NCBI RefSeq assembly: GCF_039530225.1
Contig: NZ_BAAAOH010000001.1
Coordinates: 3,100,001 to 3,164,000 of the forward strand
DNA: 64,000 nucleotides
Reading direction: 5' to 3'
DNA from: Microbacterium pumilum
GTDB lineage: Bacteria > Actinomycetota > Actinomycetes > Actinomycetales > Microbacteriaceae
Numbering within the stretch: position 1 is the first letter of the stretch; each line of letters begins with the position of its first letter. A model generated the notes under the pieces. The model was not told the origin of the DNA and ran no database searches. It saw nothing but the letters and a program-made list of their open reading frames with translations. A program made the position numbers and the translations under genes. Of this stretch, positions 16,576 to 25,607 are shown one piece after another.

Positions 16576-17448
16576 TCAGTCGACGAGGGATGCCGCGAAC
16601 ACGTGCGGAGTGAAGCCCGTCAGGTCGCCGATCCCCTCGCCCTGGCCGAGGAGCTTGACCGGAATTCCGGTGCGTTCCTGGACCGCGAGGACGAAGCCGC
16701 CCTTCGCCGATCCGTCGAGCTTCGTGATGACGAGCCCCGTCACTCCGGCGTGCTCGAGGAAGGCCTGAGCTTGCATCACGCCGTTCTGGCCCGTCGTGGC
16801 ATCCAGCACCAGCAGCACCTCGCTGATCGGCGCCTGCTTCTCGATCACGCGCCGGATCTTGCCGAGCTCGTCCATGAGGCCGCCCTTGGTGTGCAGGCGC
16901 CCCGCGGTGTCGACGAGCACGATCTCGGTGCCGGTCCGCTTGGCATAGTCGATCGTCTGGAAGGCAACGGATGCCGGATCCTGGCCCGCCTGCTGCGGCC
17001 GAACGATCGCGGCTCCGCCGCGCTCCGCCCAGGTCGCGAGCTGGTCGACGGCCGCGGCGCGGAACGTGTCTGCGGCGCCGACCACGACCGACCGCCCGTA
17101 CCGCTGCAAGAACTTGGCGAACTTGCCGATCGTCGTCGTCTTGCCGACCCCGTTGACTCCGACGACCAGCACGACGGCGGGGCGTTCGGTGAGCCGGAGG
17201 GTCGTGTCGAACTTCGCGAAATGCTCCTCGAGGGTCTCCTTCAGCATCCGCTGCAGGTCTCGCGGATCGGTCGTGCGATACCTGTCGACCTTCTCGTGGA
17301 GCTCGTCGACGATCCGCTCGGTGATGTCGGGGCCGAAGTCGGCAGTGAGAAGCGCCGTCTCGAGGTCGTCCCACGTCGTCTCATCGATCGTGGGTTTGAC
17401 GAACACGCCGCGCAGCGCGCGACCGAGCGACCAGGAACTCTCAGCCAT
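16576..17448 (-). CDS. ftsY: SRP receptor GTPase FtsY
   Basis: FtsY is the membrane-associated receptor for SRP. The 290-residue protein contains the N domain (about 1-85) and G domain with P-loop 'GVNGVGKTTTIGK' (about 95-107), 'DTFRAAAVDQL', 'DTAGRLHTKGGLMDEL', 'TKLDGSAKGG' and 'GQGEGIGDLTGF'. It lacks the long acidic A domain of E. coli FtsY, which is normal for many Gram-positive forms. In actinobacteria ftsY usually follows smc directly; here a STAND ATPase gene on the other strand lies between them, so ftsY needs its own promoter in the 51-base gap at 17449-17499. Confidence 0.97.
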   Translation of the reverse strand: MAESSWSLGRALRGVFVKPTIDETTWDDLETALLTADFGPDITERIVDELHEKVDRYRTTDPRDLQRMLKETLEEHFAKFDTTLRLTERPAVVLVVGVNGVGKTTTIGKFAKFLQRYGRSVVVGAADTFRAAAVDQLATWAERGGAAIVRPQQAGQDPASVAFQTIDYAKRTGTEIVLVDTAGRLHTKGGLMDELGKIRRVIEKQAPISEVLLVLDATTGQNGVMQAQAFLEHAGVTGLVITKLDGSAKGGFVLAVQERTGIPVKLLGQGEGIGDLTGFTPHVFAASLVD

Positions 17449-17499
17449 GCGACCAGCCTAGGCGTGCCGCACCTGGGTCCATCGCGGCATGATGAAGCC

Positions 17500-20106
17500 A
17501 TGTCATCGCAGGGCAGCGACGAACCCGTCATCCGCACGCCCGATCAGCGACTGCGGGTCTTCGTCAGCTCGACACTCGCCGAACTCGCCGAAGAGCGGGC
17601 GGCTGTCGCTCGCGCCATCACGTCTCTGCGGCTCGCGCCCGTGATGTTCGAGCTGGGAGCTCGACCGCATCCGCCACAGGAGCTCTATCGCGCGTACCTG
17701 GCGCAGTCCGACATCTTCGTAGGTCTCTACTGGCAGAGCTACGGCTGGATCGGGCCGGGCATGGACATCTCAGGGCTGGAGGACGAATTCCGCCTGTCTG
17801 AGGGCCGTCCGCGACTGCTGTACCTCAAGGCCCCTGCACCCGACCGGCAGCCGGAGCTCAGCGCCATGATCGACGAGATCCGATCGCAGGGGGTGGACGC
17901 CTATCGCACCTTCCACAGCACGCGGGAGCTCGGCCGTCTCGTGCGAGACGACCTCGCCGTGCTGCTGAGTGAACGGTTCGCCGATAGCGCTCGCCACGAC
18001 ACCGGTCCCGCGACACCGCCGGCGACTCCTCTCCACGACCGGCGTTCCATCCCGGTGACCTCGACCTCGCTGATCGGTCGGGAAGAGGATGTCTCGGCCG
18101 TCGTGGGGATGCTGGAGTCCTCCGGCATTCGCCTCGTCACCCTTTCCGGAGCAGGCGGAATCGGAAAGACCCGCCTCGCCATCGCCGTCGGCGAGTCTGT
18201 GGACGAGCGTGTTGCCGCCCGGGTCGTGTTCGTGCCGCTCGCGAACGTGACCGAGCCTTCGTCGGTGCTTGCGCGTATCGCGGCGGCCGTCGGCGCCAGT
18301 GTCGAGGGAACCGGCTCCGCGCTCGAGGCGCTGGTCGAGCAGTTCGCCGAGACGCCCGTCGTGCTGATACTCGACAACCTGGAACAGGTGATCGATGTCG
18401 CGCCAGATCTCGATGACCTGCTCACACAATGCCCGCGCGTGAAGATCCTCGCCACGAGCCGTACTGTGCTGCGTCTGCGTGCTGAGCACGAATACGTCGT
18501 GCCGCCGCTGTCGGTTCCGGCTCTGCCGGAAGAGGCGGACGACGCGGCAGTAGCGCGCATCGCATCCCTGCCGGCGGTCCGGCTGTTCCTCGACCGCGCC
18601 CGTGCCGTGCACCGTGACCTGGCTCTGACACCCGACAGCGCCGTGGCTGTCGCCGAGATCTGCCGCCGTCTGGACGGAGTGCCGCTCGCGATAGAGCTCG
18701 CGGCCGCTCGGACGAGACTCCTCGAGCCCACCGCGCTTCTCAGCCGGCTGGAGTCCGTGCTGGACGGCCTCGGGAGCGGACCGGTGGATCTCCCTGAGCG
18801 CCAGCGCACGCTCCGTGCGACGGCGGAATGGAGCGTCGGGCTGCTCGCCGACTCCGAAGCCCAGTTGCTCGCCACCCTGTCGGTGTTCGCCGACGGCTGG
18901 ACGATCGCGGCTGCCGCGGCGGTCGCAGCGACCGACGAGTTCGACGCGCTCGATCTGCTCGACGCCCTCGCCGGCCACAGCCTCGTCACGGTTGACGCGT
19001 CGGCATCCGAACCGCGTTTTCGCATGCTGACGACAGTGCGCGAGCTCGCGGCCGAACACCTTCTCGCTCGTCCGGAGCGTCCCGCCGTCGAGCGGCGTCA
19101 TGCCGAGTACTTCGCCTCGATCATCGACACGGATGCGGTGCCGACCGATCTGACGACACCGTGGGCAGACCGCCTCCGTGTCGAGGAGGAGAACGTCCGC
19201 GTCGCGATCGCGTGGTTCTTCCGCAACGACATCACGCGCCTTCCCCATCTGCTGCGTTCGCTGTGGCTCTATTGGCAGACGAACGACCGCTTGGTCGAGG
19301 GCCGCGAATGGGTGAGCGACTTGCGTGGCGTCGCCGGCAGCGCGTCGTTGGACGATCGTGCGCAGGCCGAAGTGCTCTTCACGGAGGTCGTGACAGCTGT
19401 CGCCGTGGGCGATGACCAGGGTGCCGTCGCCGCGGCGTCGACCATCCCGCAGGTCATCGACCGCGTCGCCGAGTCGGCGCTGCGGAACGCACTTCACCTG
19501 GCCCTTTCGTGGAGTCTTCCCATCGCGGACGACTTCGACGGCGCACTTGTGGAGGCCACTCGCGCCTATGACGGGTTCGCCGAACACGACGACGCCGTCA
19601 TCGCGTTCGCGGCCCTCACCGTCGGCATGCTTCGCACCGCGCTGGACGAGGACGACGCGGGCCGGCGCTTTCTCCGCGAAGCCGCCGACCTCGGCACCCG
19701 CTTCGGCAATCGATGGCTCACGGCGGGAGCGCGCACTCAGCTGGTCATCCTCGACGTGCGCGCCGGATCGCACGCGGATGCACGACGACTACTCGCCGAA
19801 GTGCTTGACGACATCGATGGACCGCAGCTCGGAACGATCCTCGCGTGCTTCACCCTCATCGCTTACGCGGAACTGGCCCTCGCCGAAGCAAGACCAGTGG
19901 ACGCAGCGACCGCGCTCGCGGCTGTTGCCGGCCTGCGCACTCGCGGCGGCCTGCTCGCCTGGCCGATCGCGCGCCCCGCCGAAGCAAAGCTCCGTGACAG
20001 GATCGCCGCTCTCCTCGGTCCCGATCAGCTGATCACCGCGCATGAACGCGGCAGCGAACTTCGCGCACCCGACGCGTTGTCGCTCGTCCGCCGCGCGATC
20101 GCCTGA
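17500..20106 (+). CDS. DUF4062 / NB-ARC STAND ATPase with TPR-like C-terminus
   Basis: An 868-residue signal-transduction ATPase. Residues about 17-135 form a DUF4062 domain ('RVFVSSTLAELAEERAA', 'SDIFVGLYWQSYGW'). The NB-ARC core follows: Walker A 'GAGGIGKT' at residues 217-224, Walker B 'VVLILDN' at 287-293, sensor 'ILATSR', and the GLPL-type motif 'GVPLAIELAA' at 393-402. The remaining ~430 residues are helical and resemble winged-helix plus tetratricopeptide-like repeats. This layout fits AfsR/SARP-like LuxR ATPases and bacterial NLR-like immune proteins; no DNA-binding effector domain is seen, so DUF4062 is the likely N-terminal effector. Antiphage function is an inference. The start at 17500 matches the domain start. 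It sits alone between ftsY and smc and ends 11 bases from smc. Confidence 0.85.
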   Translation: MSSQGSDEPVIRTPDQRLRVFVSSTLAELAEERAAVARAITSLRLAPVMFELGARPHPPQELYRAYLAQSDIFVGLYWQSYGWIGPGMDISGLEDEFRLSEGRPRLLYLKAPAPDRQPELSAMIDEIRSQGVDAYRTFHSTRELGRLVRDDLAVLLSERFADSARHDTGPATPPATPLHDRRSIPVTSTSLIGREEDVSAVVGMLESSGIRLVTLSGAGGIGKTRLAIAVGESVDERVAARVVFVPLANVTEPSSVLARIAAAVGASVEGTGSALEALVEQFAETPVVLILDNLEQVIDVAPDLDDLLTQCPRVKILATSRTVLRLRAEHEYVVPPLSVPALPEEADDAAVARIASLPAVRLFLDRARAVHRDLALTPDSAVAVAEICRRLDGVPLAIELAAARTRLLEPTALLSRLESVLDGLGSGPVDLPERQRTLRATAEWSVGLLADSEAQLLATLSVFADGWTIAAAAAVAATDEFDALDLLDALAGHSLVTVDASASEPRFRMLTTVRELAAEHLLARPERPAVERRHAEYFASIIDTDAVPTDLTTPWADRLRVEEENVRVAIAWFFRNDITRLPHLLRSLWLYWQTNDRLVEGREWVSDLRGVAGSASLDDRAQAEVLFTEVVTAVAVGDDQGAVAAASTIPQVIDRVAESALRNALHLALSWSLPIADDFDGALVEATRAYDGFAEHDDAVIAFAALTVGMLRTALDEDDAGRRFLREAADLGTRFGNRWLTAGARTQLVILDVRAGSHADARRLLAEVLDDIDGPQLGTILACFTLIAYAELALAEARPVDAATALAAVAGLRTRGGLLAWPIARPAEAKLRDRIAALLGPDQLITAHERGSELRAPDALSLVRRAIA

Positions 20107-20117
20107 CCCGCAACAGC

Positions 20118-23100
20118 TCAGCTCGCGACGCGCTCGCCCACCCGCTGACCGACGACGGCCGAGACACCGTCCTGGCGCATCGAAACGCCGTAGAGGGCGT
20201 CGGCGATCTCCATCGTGCGCTTCTGATGGGTGATCACGATGAGCTGGCTGCTTTCACGCAGCTGCTCGAGCACACCCAGCAGCCGGCCCAGGTTCGCATC
20301 GTCGAGCGCGGCTTCGACCTCGTCGAGGATGTAGAAGGGGCTGGGGCGGGCCTTGAAGATCGCGACGAGCAGCGCGACAGCCGCGAGGGAGCGCTCCCCA
20401 CCCGAGAGCAGGGACAGACGCTCGATCTTCTTGCCGACCGGTCGAACGGCGACTTCAATGCCGGTCGTGAGCGGTTCGTCGGGATTCGTGAGCGAGATGC
20501 TCCCGGTTCCGCCCGGGAAGAGCACGGGGAAGACCTCTCCGAATGCGGTGCGAGTGTCTTCGAACGCGGCGAGGAAGATGACCTGCATCCGCTCATCGAG
20601 CTCTTCGATGATCGTGATCAGGTCCTTGCGCGTCTGAGTGAGGTCGGCGAGCTGCTCGGTGAGGAATTGGTGGCGCTGTTCGAGCGCGGCGAACTCCTCG
20701 AGTGCGAGCGGGTTCACACGTCCGAGCTGGGTGAGCTTGCGCTCCGCGTCCTGCAGGCGCCGCCGCTGCTGTGCGCGGTCGTATGCGACGGACGCCGCGA
20801 TGGCATCGGATGCGGCATCCGGCACCTCGTCATCGGAGCCAACGAGGGCATGAACGACGGGAACCGGCTGATCGGGACCATATTCCGAAACAAGAATCTG
20901 TTCATCGAGCCCCAGCTCCGATGCCGCGCGCTCGAGCAGTCCGGAAACGTGCAGCCGCTTCTCATGGATCTGAAGCTCGAGACTGTGGACGCTCTCCGTG
21001 AGACCGGCGAGTCGCTCACGAGTAACCGACTCGCGCTGCCGGAGCTCTCCGAGTTCGGCGCTCACGGCCGTTCGCGCGGACTCGGCCGTGGCGAGCTCGA
21101 CCCGCGCCTGCGAGACCGATCTGTCGATCGAGTCCAGCACGGCAGGCAGCTGTCCTGCGATGCCGGCTGCAATCTCCCGCTGAGCTCGGCGCAGCACCGT
21201 GCGCCGTGCCGCCTCGGCGGCAGCATCCCGCTCCCGCTCGCGCTGCCGCTCGAGCTGCACCACGCGGGCCTCGCCGGCCCGGATCCTCTCGCGGAGAGTC
21301 TCGACATCCAGCCGCGCGCGCATCTCGCCGTCCCGCGCCGCCTCGAGGGCGCCCAGCATGCCCTCGCGGGCCGACGCGTCGAGGATCGGCCGCGGCGCCT
21401 CGAGCGCAATGTCGAGCTGATGCTGTGCGGACCGTGCTGCAGCCTCAGCCTCGTCGACCGCCGCAGTGGCCTGCGCGACACCCGCCGCGAGACGCTCGCA
21501 CTCCGCCACGGCTGCCTCGTACCGCACGGTCGCACGATTCACCTGCTCGGTGTGGGCGGCAAGTGCGGCGTCGTGCTCGCGCAGCGTCGAGAGGGTCGCC
21601 TTGGCACGCTGACGTGCCGAATCGAGCACGTGTGCGGCATCAGCGAGGCCCTCGCGCAGCGAGTCGGCCACGACCCGCATCTCGTCGTTGCGGTCCGCCG
21701 CGGCATCCCGTTCCGCCGCGAGCTCGAGGCGTGAACGGCCCTGCCCCGAACCGGCGCGGACCGTGTGGGCGGTGACGACCTCGCCCGAGCGGGTCACGAT
21801 CGTGACCGATCCGGCGATGCCGGCTCGTTCGATCTCGGGGGCAGCAGCCAGGGCGGTGTCGAGGTCATCGGCGATCAGCACGTGCGACAGGATGCCGAGC
21901 ACTCCATCCGGCGCCGCCACCACGTCGCGTGCCGGCACGATTCCGGCAATGGCCGGAAGCGCGCGTCGCTCATCGCTCGCCTCGGCGATCGCGATGTCCA
22001 CGACGCCGAAGTCGCCGTCTCGGGCCATCCGGGCGGTGGCGAACGCATCCTGGCGAGTGCTGACCAGCAGGCCCTCGACCAGCGGGCCGAGAGCCGCGGC
22101 GATCGCGGACTCGAATCCGACCGTGATCTTTACCGCGTCGCCGAGCAGGCCTCGCACTCCCGATCCGCCTCGGGCGAGCAGCTCGGCTGCGGCGTTCTTG
22201 ACGTCGAGCGCACGTCCGAGTGCGGTCGTCTGGGCGGTGAGCGCTTCGATCTCGCGCTCCGCAGCATGGAGCTTCTCGCGGAGCGCTCCCACTCTCGACT
22301 CGGCCTCGGTCGCGTCACGCTGCGACCGCTCGTACGCCGCCGCGTACTCCGCGGCTGACCCCTCCGGCACCAGGTCGGGATCCACGCCCGCCAGCGTCTC
22401 CTGTGCGTCGGCCCGGCGCGCGTTCGCCGCGTCGAGCGCGCGCTGCTGACGATCTACGCCCGCCTGGACGGCGGCGAGGGCGGATGCCGCCGCCTCAGCC
22501 GAACCGCGCAGGGCGGTGATCCGCATGTCGTGCTCCGAGACGAGCGCACTCTGTGCGGCGATGTCGGTGTCGAGGGCGTCCAGCTCTGCGCGGGCGCGCA
22601 TCACGTCGCGGGATGCCTCGCCCGCGGCATCCTGGGCGGTTCCCAGTCCCGCGGCGATATCGTCGATCTCGGCGCGTGCCTCGTCGATCATGGGCTGTGA
22701 GACCGTCGTCCCCTGGACGCGATCGTCGTCCTCGGCCTCCCCGAGCAGTGCGAGGCGCTGGCCGGCGAGGCTGTAGAGGCCGCGCAGGCGCTCCTGCACC
22801 CGCTCGAGTCCGAACGCCACGCGGCGCGCCTCGTCGACGGCCTCGGACTGCTGCTGGGCTTCGAGCTGCTCGGTGCGCGCACGCGCATTGTCGAGCTGAT
22901 CCTGCAGCACCAGCCGCTCGGTGTGGCGTTCCTGTTCGCTGCGGGCGTGGCTCGCCAGCTGCTCGCGCAGTCCCACCAGTTCATCCGCCAGCAGCCGGGC
23001 CTTCGCGTCGCGGACGACCGCGGCGATCGTGGCGGCCTCGCGGGCGATCTCCGCCTGACGGCCGAGCGGTTTGAGCTGCCGGCGAAGCTCACCCGCGAGA

Positions 23101-23678
23101 TCGCTCAGCCTCGTGAGGTTGGCCTGCATGGCATCGAGCTTGCGGAGGGTCTTCTCCTTGCGCCGTCGGTGCTTCAGGATGCCGGCGGCCTCCTCGATGA
23201 ACCCCCGGCGCTCTTCGGGCGACGCCTGCAGCACGCTGTCGAGGCGGCCCTGTCCGACGATCACGTGCATCTCGCGCCCGAGGCCTGAATCGCTCAGCAG
23301 CTCCTGTACATCCAGAAGCCGGCAGACGTCGCCGTTGATCGCGTACTCGCTGGCTCCGTTGCGGAACAGCGTTCGGCTGATGCTCACCTCGGCGTACTCG
23401 ATCGGCAGCGCGCCGTCGGTGTTGTCGATCGTCAGCTGCACCTCGGCTCGGCCGAGGGGTCCGCGGGTCGCCGTTCCGGCGAAGATGACGTCCTCCATCT
23501 TGCCGCCGCGAAGCGTCTTGGCGCCCTGCTCGCCCATGACCCAGGCGAGTGCGTCGACGACGTTCGACTTGCCGGATCCGTTGGGCCCGACGATGCACGT
23601 CACGCCTGTCTCGAAGGCGAAGGTGGTCGGCTGGGCAAACGACTTGAACCCTTTGAGCGTCACGCTCTTCAGGTGCAT
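20118..23678 (-). CDS. smc: Chromosome segregation ATPase SMC
   Basis: SMC forms the condensin-like complex with ScpA and ScpB that organises replicated chromosomes. The 1186-residue protein has the N-terminal Walker A 'GPNGSGKSN' (residues 31-39), long coiled coils (about 165-500 and 665-1020), a central hinge with 'GSGVRGLLGDAVKI' (about 505-520), the ABC signature 'LSGGERSLAAVALL' and Walker B 'FYILDEVEAALDD' near the C-terminus. Length and layout are normal. It should follow mutM in the actinobacterial order; here a GNAT cassette is inserted in between. scpA and scpB are not in the window. Confidence 0.97.
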   Translation of the reverse strand: MHLKSVTLKGFKSFAQPTTFAFETGVTCIVGPNGSGKSNVVDALAWVMGEQGAKTLRGGKMEDVIFAGTATRGPLGRAEVQLTIDNTDGALPIEYAEVSISRTLFRNGASEYAINGDVCRLLDVQELLSDSGLGREMHVIVGQGRLDSVLQASPEERRGFIEEAAGILKHRRRKEKTLRKLDAMQANLTRLSDLAGELRRQLKPLGRQAEIAREAATIAAVVRDAKARLLADELVGLREQLASHARSEQERHTERLVLQDQLDNARARTEQLEAQQQSEAVDEARRVAFGLERVQERLRGLYSLAGQRLALLGEAEDDDRVQGTTVSQPMIDEARAEIDDIAAGLGTAQDAAGEASRDVMRARAELDALDTDIAAQSALVSEHDMRITALRGSAEAAASALAAVQAGVDRQQRALDAANARRADAQETLAGVDPDLVPEGSAAEYAAAYERSQRDATEAESRVGALREKLHAAEREIEALTAQTTALGRALDVKNAAAELLARGGSGVRGLLGDAVKITVGFESAIAAALGPLVEGLLVSTRQDAFATARMARDGDFGVVDIAIAEASDERRALPAIAGIVPARDVVAAPDGVLGILSHVLIADDLDTALAAAPEIERAGIAGSVTIVTRSGEVVTAHTVRAGSGQGRSRLELAAERDAAADRNDEMRVVADSLREGLADAAHVLDSARQRAKATLSTLREHDAALAAHTEQVNRATVRYEAAVAECERLAAGVAQATAAVDEAEAAARSAQHQLDIALEAPRPILDASAREGMLGALEAARDGEMRARLDVETLRERIRAGEARVVQLERQRERERDAAAEAARRTVLRRAQREIAAGIAGQLPAVLDSIDRSVSQARVELATAESARTAVSAELGELRQRESVTRERLAGLTESVHSLELQIHEKRLHVSGLLERAASELGLDEQILVSEYGPDQPVPVVHALVGSDDEVPDAASDAIAASVAYDRAQQRRRLQDAERKLTQLGRVNPLALEEFAALEQRHQFLTEQLADLTQTRKDLITIIEELDERMQVIFLAAFEDTRTAFGEVFPVLFPGGTGSISLTNPDEPLTTGIEVAVRPVGKKIERLSLLSGGERSLAAVALLVAIFKARPSPFYILDEVEAALDDANLGRLLGVLEQLRESSQLIVITHQKRTMEIADALYGVSMRQDGVSAVVGQRVGERVAS

Positions 23679-23805
23679 CTAGGCGTCCTCCACCCCGGTC
23701 GGCTACCGCCATACGCTACCGGAACGACCCCCGTCTTCTGCGCAGGCGAGCCGGGACGAACGGATGCCGCGACACGCCCGTCGTCACCCGAATCTGCGAG
23801 AACGC

Positions 23806-23835
23806 TTGACATCCGCCCGCCGACCGCGCTAGCGT
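23806..23835 (+). promoter_or_regulatory. Candidate sigma-A promoter for the peptide/GNAT cassette
   Basis: A perfect -35 hexamer TTGACA (23806-23811) is followed after 18 bases by TAGCGT (23830-23835), a passable -10 element. Transcription would start near 23842, about 30 bases ahead of the 39-residue reading frame and its strong ribosome binding site. It is one of the few textbook -35 elements in the window. Confidence 0.5.
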
Positions 23836-23872
23836 CACTCTCCGCGTCCCGAAGTTGAGAGGAGGTCCCCCG

Positions 23873-23992
23873 ATGATGCACATGAACCCCACTGGAATCA
23901 CCACACCAGATGGCGGCGTTGCGCGTGCGTTCGCTCTGGGGACCGGCTCCTTCGGCGCCTGCCAGAACAGCCGCGCTCACACCGCCATCTGA
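23873..23992 (+). CDS. Short peptide gene (39 residues), possible leader peptide
   Basis: An ATG at 23873 follows GAGAGGAGG with ideal spacing and opens a 39-codon frame ending in TGA at 23990. The peptide begins MMHMNPTGITTPDGG and ends QNSRAHTAI, with one Cys and no membrane segment. A good promoter lies just upstream. Third-position GC is lower than in neighbouring genes, so coding is supported mainly by the translation signals. It could be a regulatory leader for the downstream genes, a small functional peptide, or a spurious frame. The following gap (23993-24186) has small hairpins, such as GCCTCG/CGAGGC at 24043-24057, but no clear intrinsic terminator. Confidence 0.45.
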   Translation: MMHMNPTGITTPDGGVARAFALGTGSFGACQNSRAHTAI

Positions 23993-24186
23993 CCCCCGCA
24001 CAGGAGGACTCCGCCCACCATCGGGCGATCCTTCGAAGCGCCGCCTCGATCCGAGGCATCCGCTCTCCCGTGCGACTCCGTCCCCCCGCCGTGCTGCGGC
24101 ACGACAACCCCCTGCCGGCATCCATCCGGATCCGGCGTCCGACCCATCCGGGCTCGGGCACCACCCTCCCTCGAAAGAGAACCATC

Positions 24187-24441
24187 ATGAGTACACTCCT
24201 TGCGCCGCAGCGCCCATCGGGCATCCCCGATACGCAGCGGCTCACGAGCCGCCCTCCGCACACGTCGCTCCTTGACCGCATCGCGCTCCACATCGGACTG
24301 CGACTGCTCATCTGGAGCACCAGGAGCCCTCGGCTCACGCTCGACCGCGAAGAGCACTCGCGGTCCTACCGCACTCACACGGCTCGCGCCGCTCGTGAGC
24401 ACGGATACACCCGCGAGGCTCTCCTCGCACCCCGGCTGTGA
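24187..24441 (+). CDS. Small basic protein of unknown function (84 residues)
   Basis: The ATG at 24187 follows GAAAGAGAA. The protein has a central hydrophobic/amphipathic helix ('DRIALHIGLRLLIWS', residues about 30-44) flanked by Arg-rich segments, so peripheral membrane association is possible. Small actinobacterial proteins with a similar 'LLDRxALxxGLxLIxWS' core are common near acetyltransferase or regulatory genes, but I know no function. It lies 80 bases before the first GNAT gene, in the same direction, and is probably part of that transcript. Confidence 0.65.
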   Translation: MSTLLAPQRPSGIPDTQRLTSRPPHTSLLDRIALHIGLRLLIWSTRSPRLTLDREEHSRSYRTHTARAAREHGYTREALLAPRL

Positions 24442-24521
24442 CGGCCGCCCGGGGTCCGTCGACCGACATCCGGTCGACGGACCCCACCCCGAACATGTAC
24501 GACTCATCCCAAGGACGCATC

Positions 24522-25607
24522 ATGAGCGACACCCTCACCCAGATCGAATTCCGCCCCCTCGTCATCCCCGAATCCGTCGACGCCGAGAATGCGGCCGACT
24601 TCCGCGAGATGGTGCGGGTGCGCAACCTCGTCTACCGAGAGATCTCCGGCCATGACGACGGCTCGGTGCCCGCCGACGAGCTGCTGCCCAACCTCAAGCC
24701 CGACGAGTACCGTGTGCTGTTCGCGTGGGTCGTCGTCGACAGCGGCCGGATCGTCGGTCGTGCGATGGTGGAGCTGCCCAACGAGAAGGACTCGAAGGTC
24801 GCCTTCTGGCGCGTCGAGCTGCTGCGCGAAGTGTGGGGCCGAGGCATCGGCTCGGCGGCATACGCGCTCATCGAGAACACCGCTCGCGAGCACGGCCGCA
24901 CGATCCTCCAGTCGTGGGCCGAGCATCCCGCAGCCGAAGGCCCTCGCATCGCGCCACCGACCGGCTTCGGCGAGATCCCCGAGGATCACGCCGCTCGGTT
25001 CTTCGAGCACCACGGTTTCTCGCTCGAGCAGGTCGAGCGCAACAGCGTGTTCGACCTCGCCGGCTCGTTCGACGACGTCGCCCGGCTGCTCGCCGAGGCG
25101 GAGGCGGCTTCGGCCGACTACCGCGTCGTGCAGTGGTCTCCCCCGACGCCGCCCCAGTTCGTGAGCGGCTACGCCTGGATGAAGTCGCGCATGATCACGG
25201 ATGCGCCGGCAGCCGACCTCCAGTTCGACGAGGAGGTGTGGGATGCCGAGCGTCTTGCGCAGCACGATGCGAGGTACACCGACGTCGGAAGGCTCATGCA
25301 GGTCACCGCGGCTCAGCACATCGCGACAGGCGAGCTCGTCGCATTCAACGAGCTGGTTATCGGCAAGGACCGCACCGAGGCGACCCAGCAGGAGGACACG
25401 CTCGTGCTCAAGGAGCACCGCGGGCACAAGCTGGGAACTCTCGTCAAGTGCGCGGGTCTGCTCTCGTGGCGCGAGATCGCTCCGCAGTCACCCCGTGTGG
25501 TGACGTACAACGCCGAGGAGAATCGGCCCATGCTCGACATCAACGAAGCCATCGGCTTCGTGCCGATCGCTTACGAAGGTGCGTGGAAGAAGGTGCTCGA
25601 TGACTGA
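24522..25607 (+). CDS. Double-domain GNAT acetyltransferase 1 of 3
   Basis: A 361-residue protein with two GNAT-like halves. The N-terminal half keeps an acetyl-CoA loop-like motif ('EVWGRGIGSAAY', residues about 104-115). The C-terminal half has 'VLKEHRGHKLGTLVK' (about 298-312) and the terminal motif 'NAEENRPMLDINEAIGF' characteristic of GNAT motif B. Start at 24522 follows AAGGA. It shares roughly the same architecture and many identical blocks with the next two genes, so the three are tandem duplicates. The substrate is unknown; relatives are annotated simply as GNAT enzymes, and mycothiol synthase is the best-known double-GNAT protein in actinobacteria but differs in motifs. Its stop overlaps the next start by 8 bases. 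Confidence 0.85.
   Translation: MSDTLTQIEFRPLVIPESVDAENAADFREMVRVRNLVYREISGHDDGSVPADELLPNLKPDEYRVLFAWVVVDSGRIVGRAMVELPNEKDSKVAFWRVELLREVWGRGIGSAAYALIENTAREHGRTILQSWAEHPAAEGPRIAPPTGFGEIPEDHAARFFEHHGFSLEQVERNSVFDLAGSFDDVARLLAEAEAASADYRVVQWSPPTPPQFVSGYAWMKSRMITDAPAADLQFDEEVWDAERLAQHDARYTDVGRLMQVTAAQHIATGELVAFNELVIGKDRTEATQQEDTLVLKEHRGHKLGTLVKCAGLLSWREIAPQSPRVVTYNAEENRPMLDINEAIGFVPIAYEGAWKKVLDD

Noticed and set aside
16576..17448. FtsY lacking the acidic A domain as a truncation
   Set aside because: Short FtsY proteins are normal in Gram-positive bacteria, and the N-terminal helix and NG domain are intact.
17770..19773. A 667-residue frame opposite to the STAND ATPase gene
   Set aside because: It is a high-GC shadow; the plus strand has clear NB-ARC motifs throughout the same bases.
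24001..24186. Possible second small gene after the 39-residue peptide
   Set aside because: An AGGAGG occurs near 24002 but no start codon follows at a usable distance.
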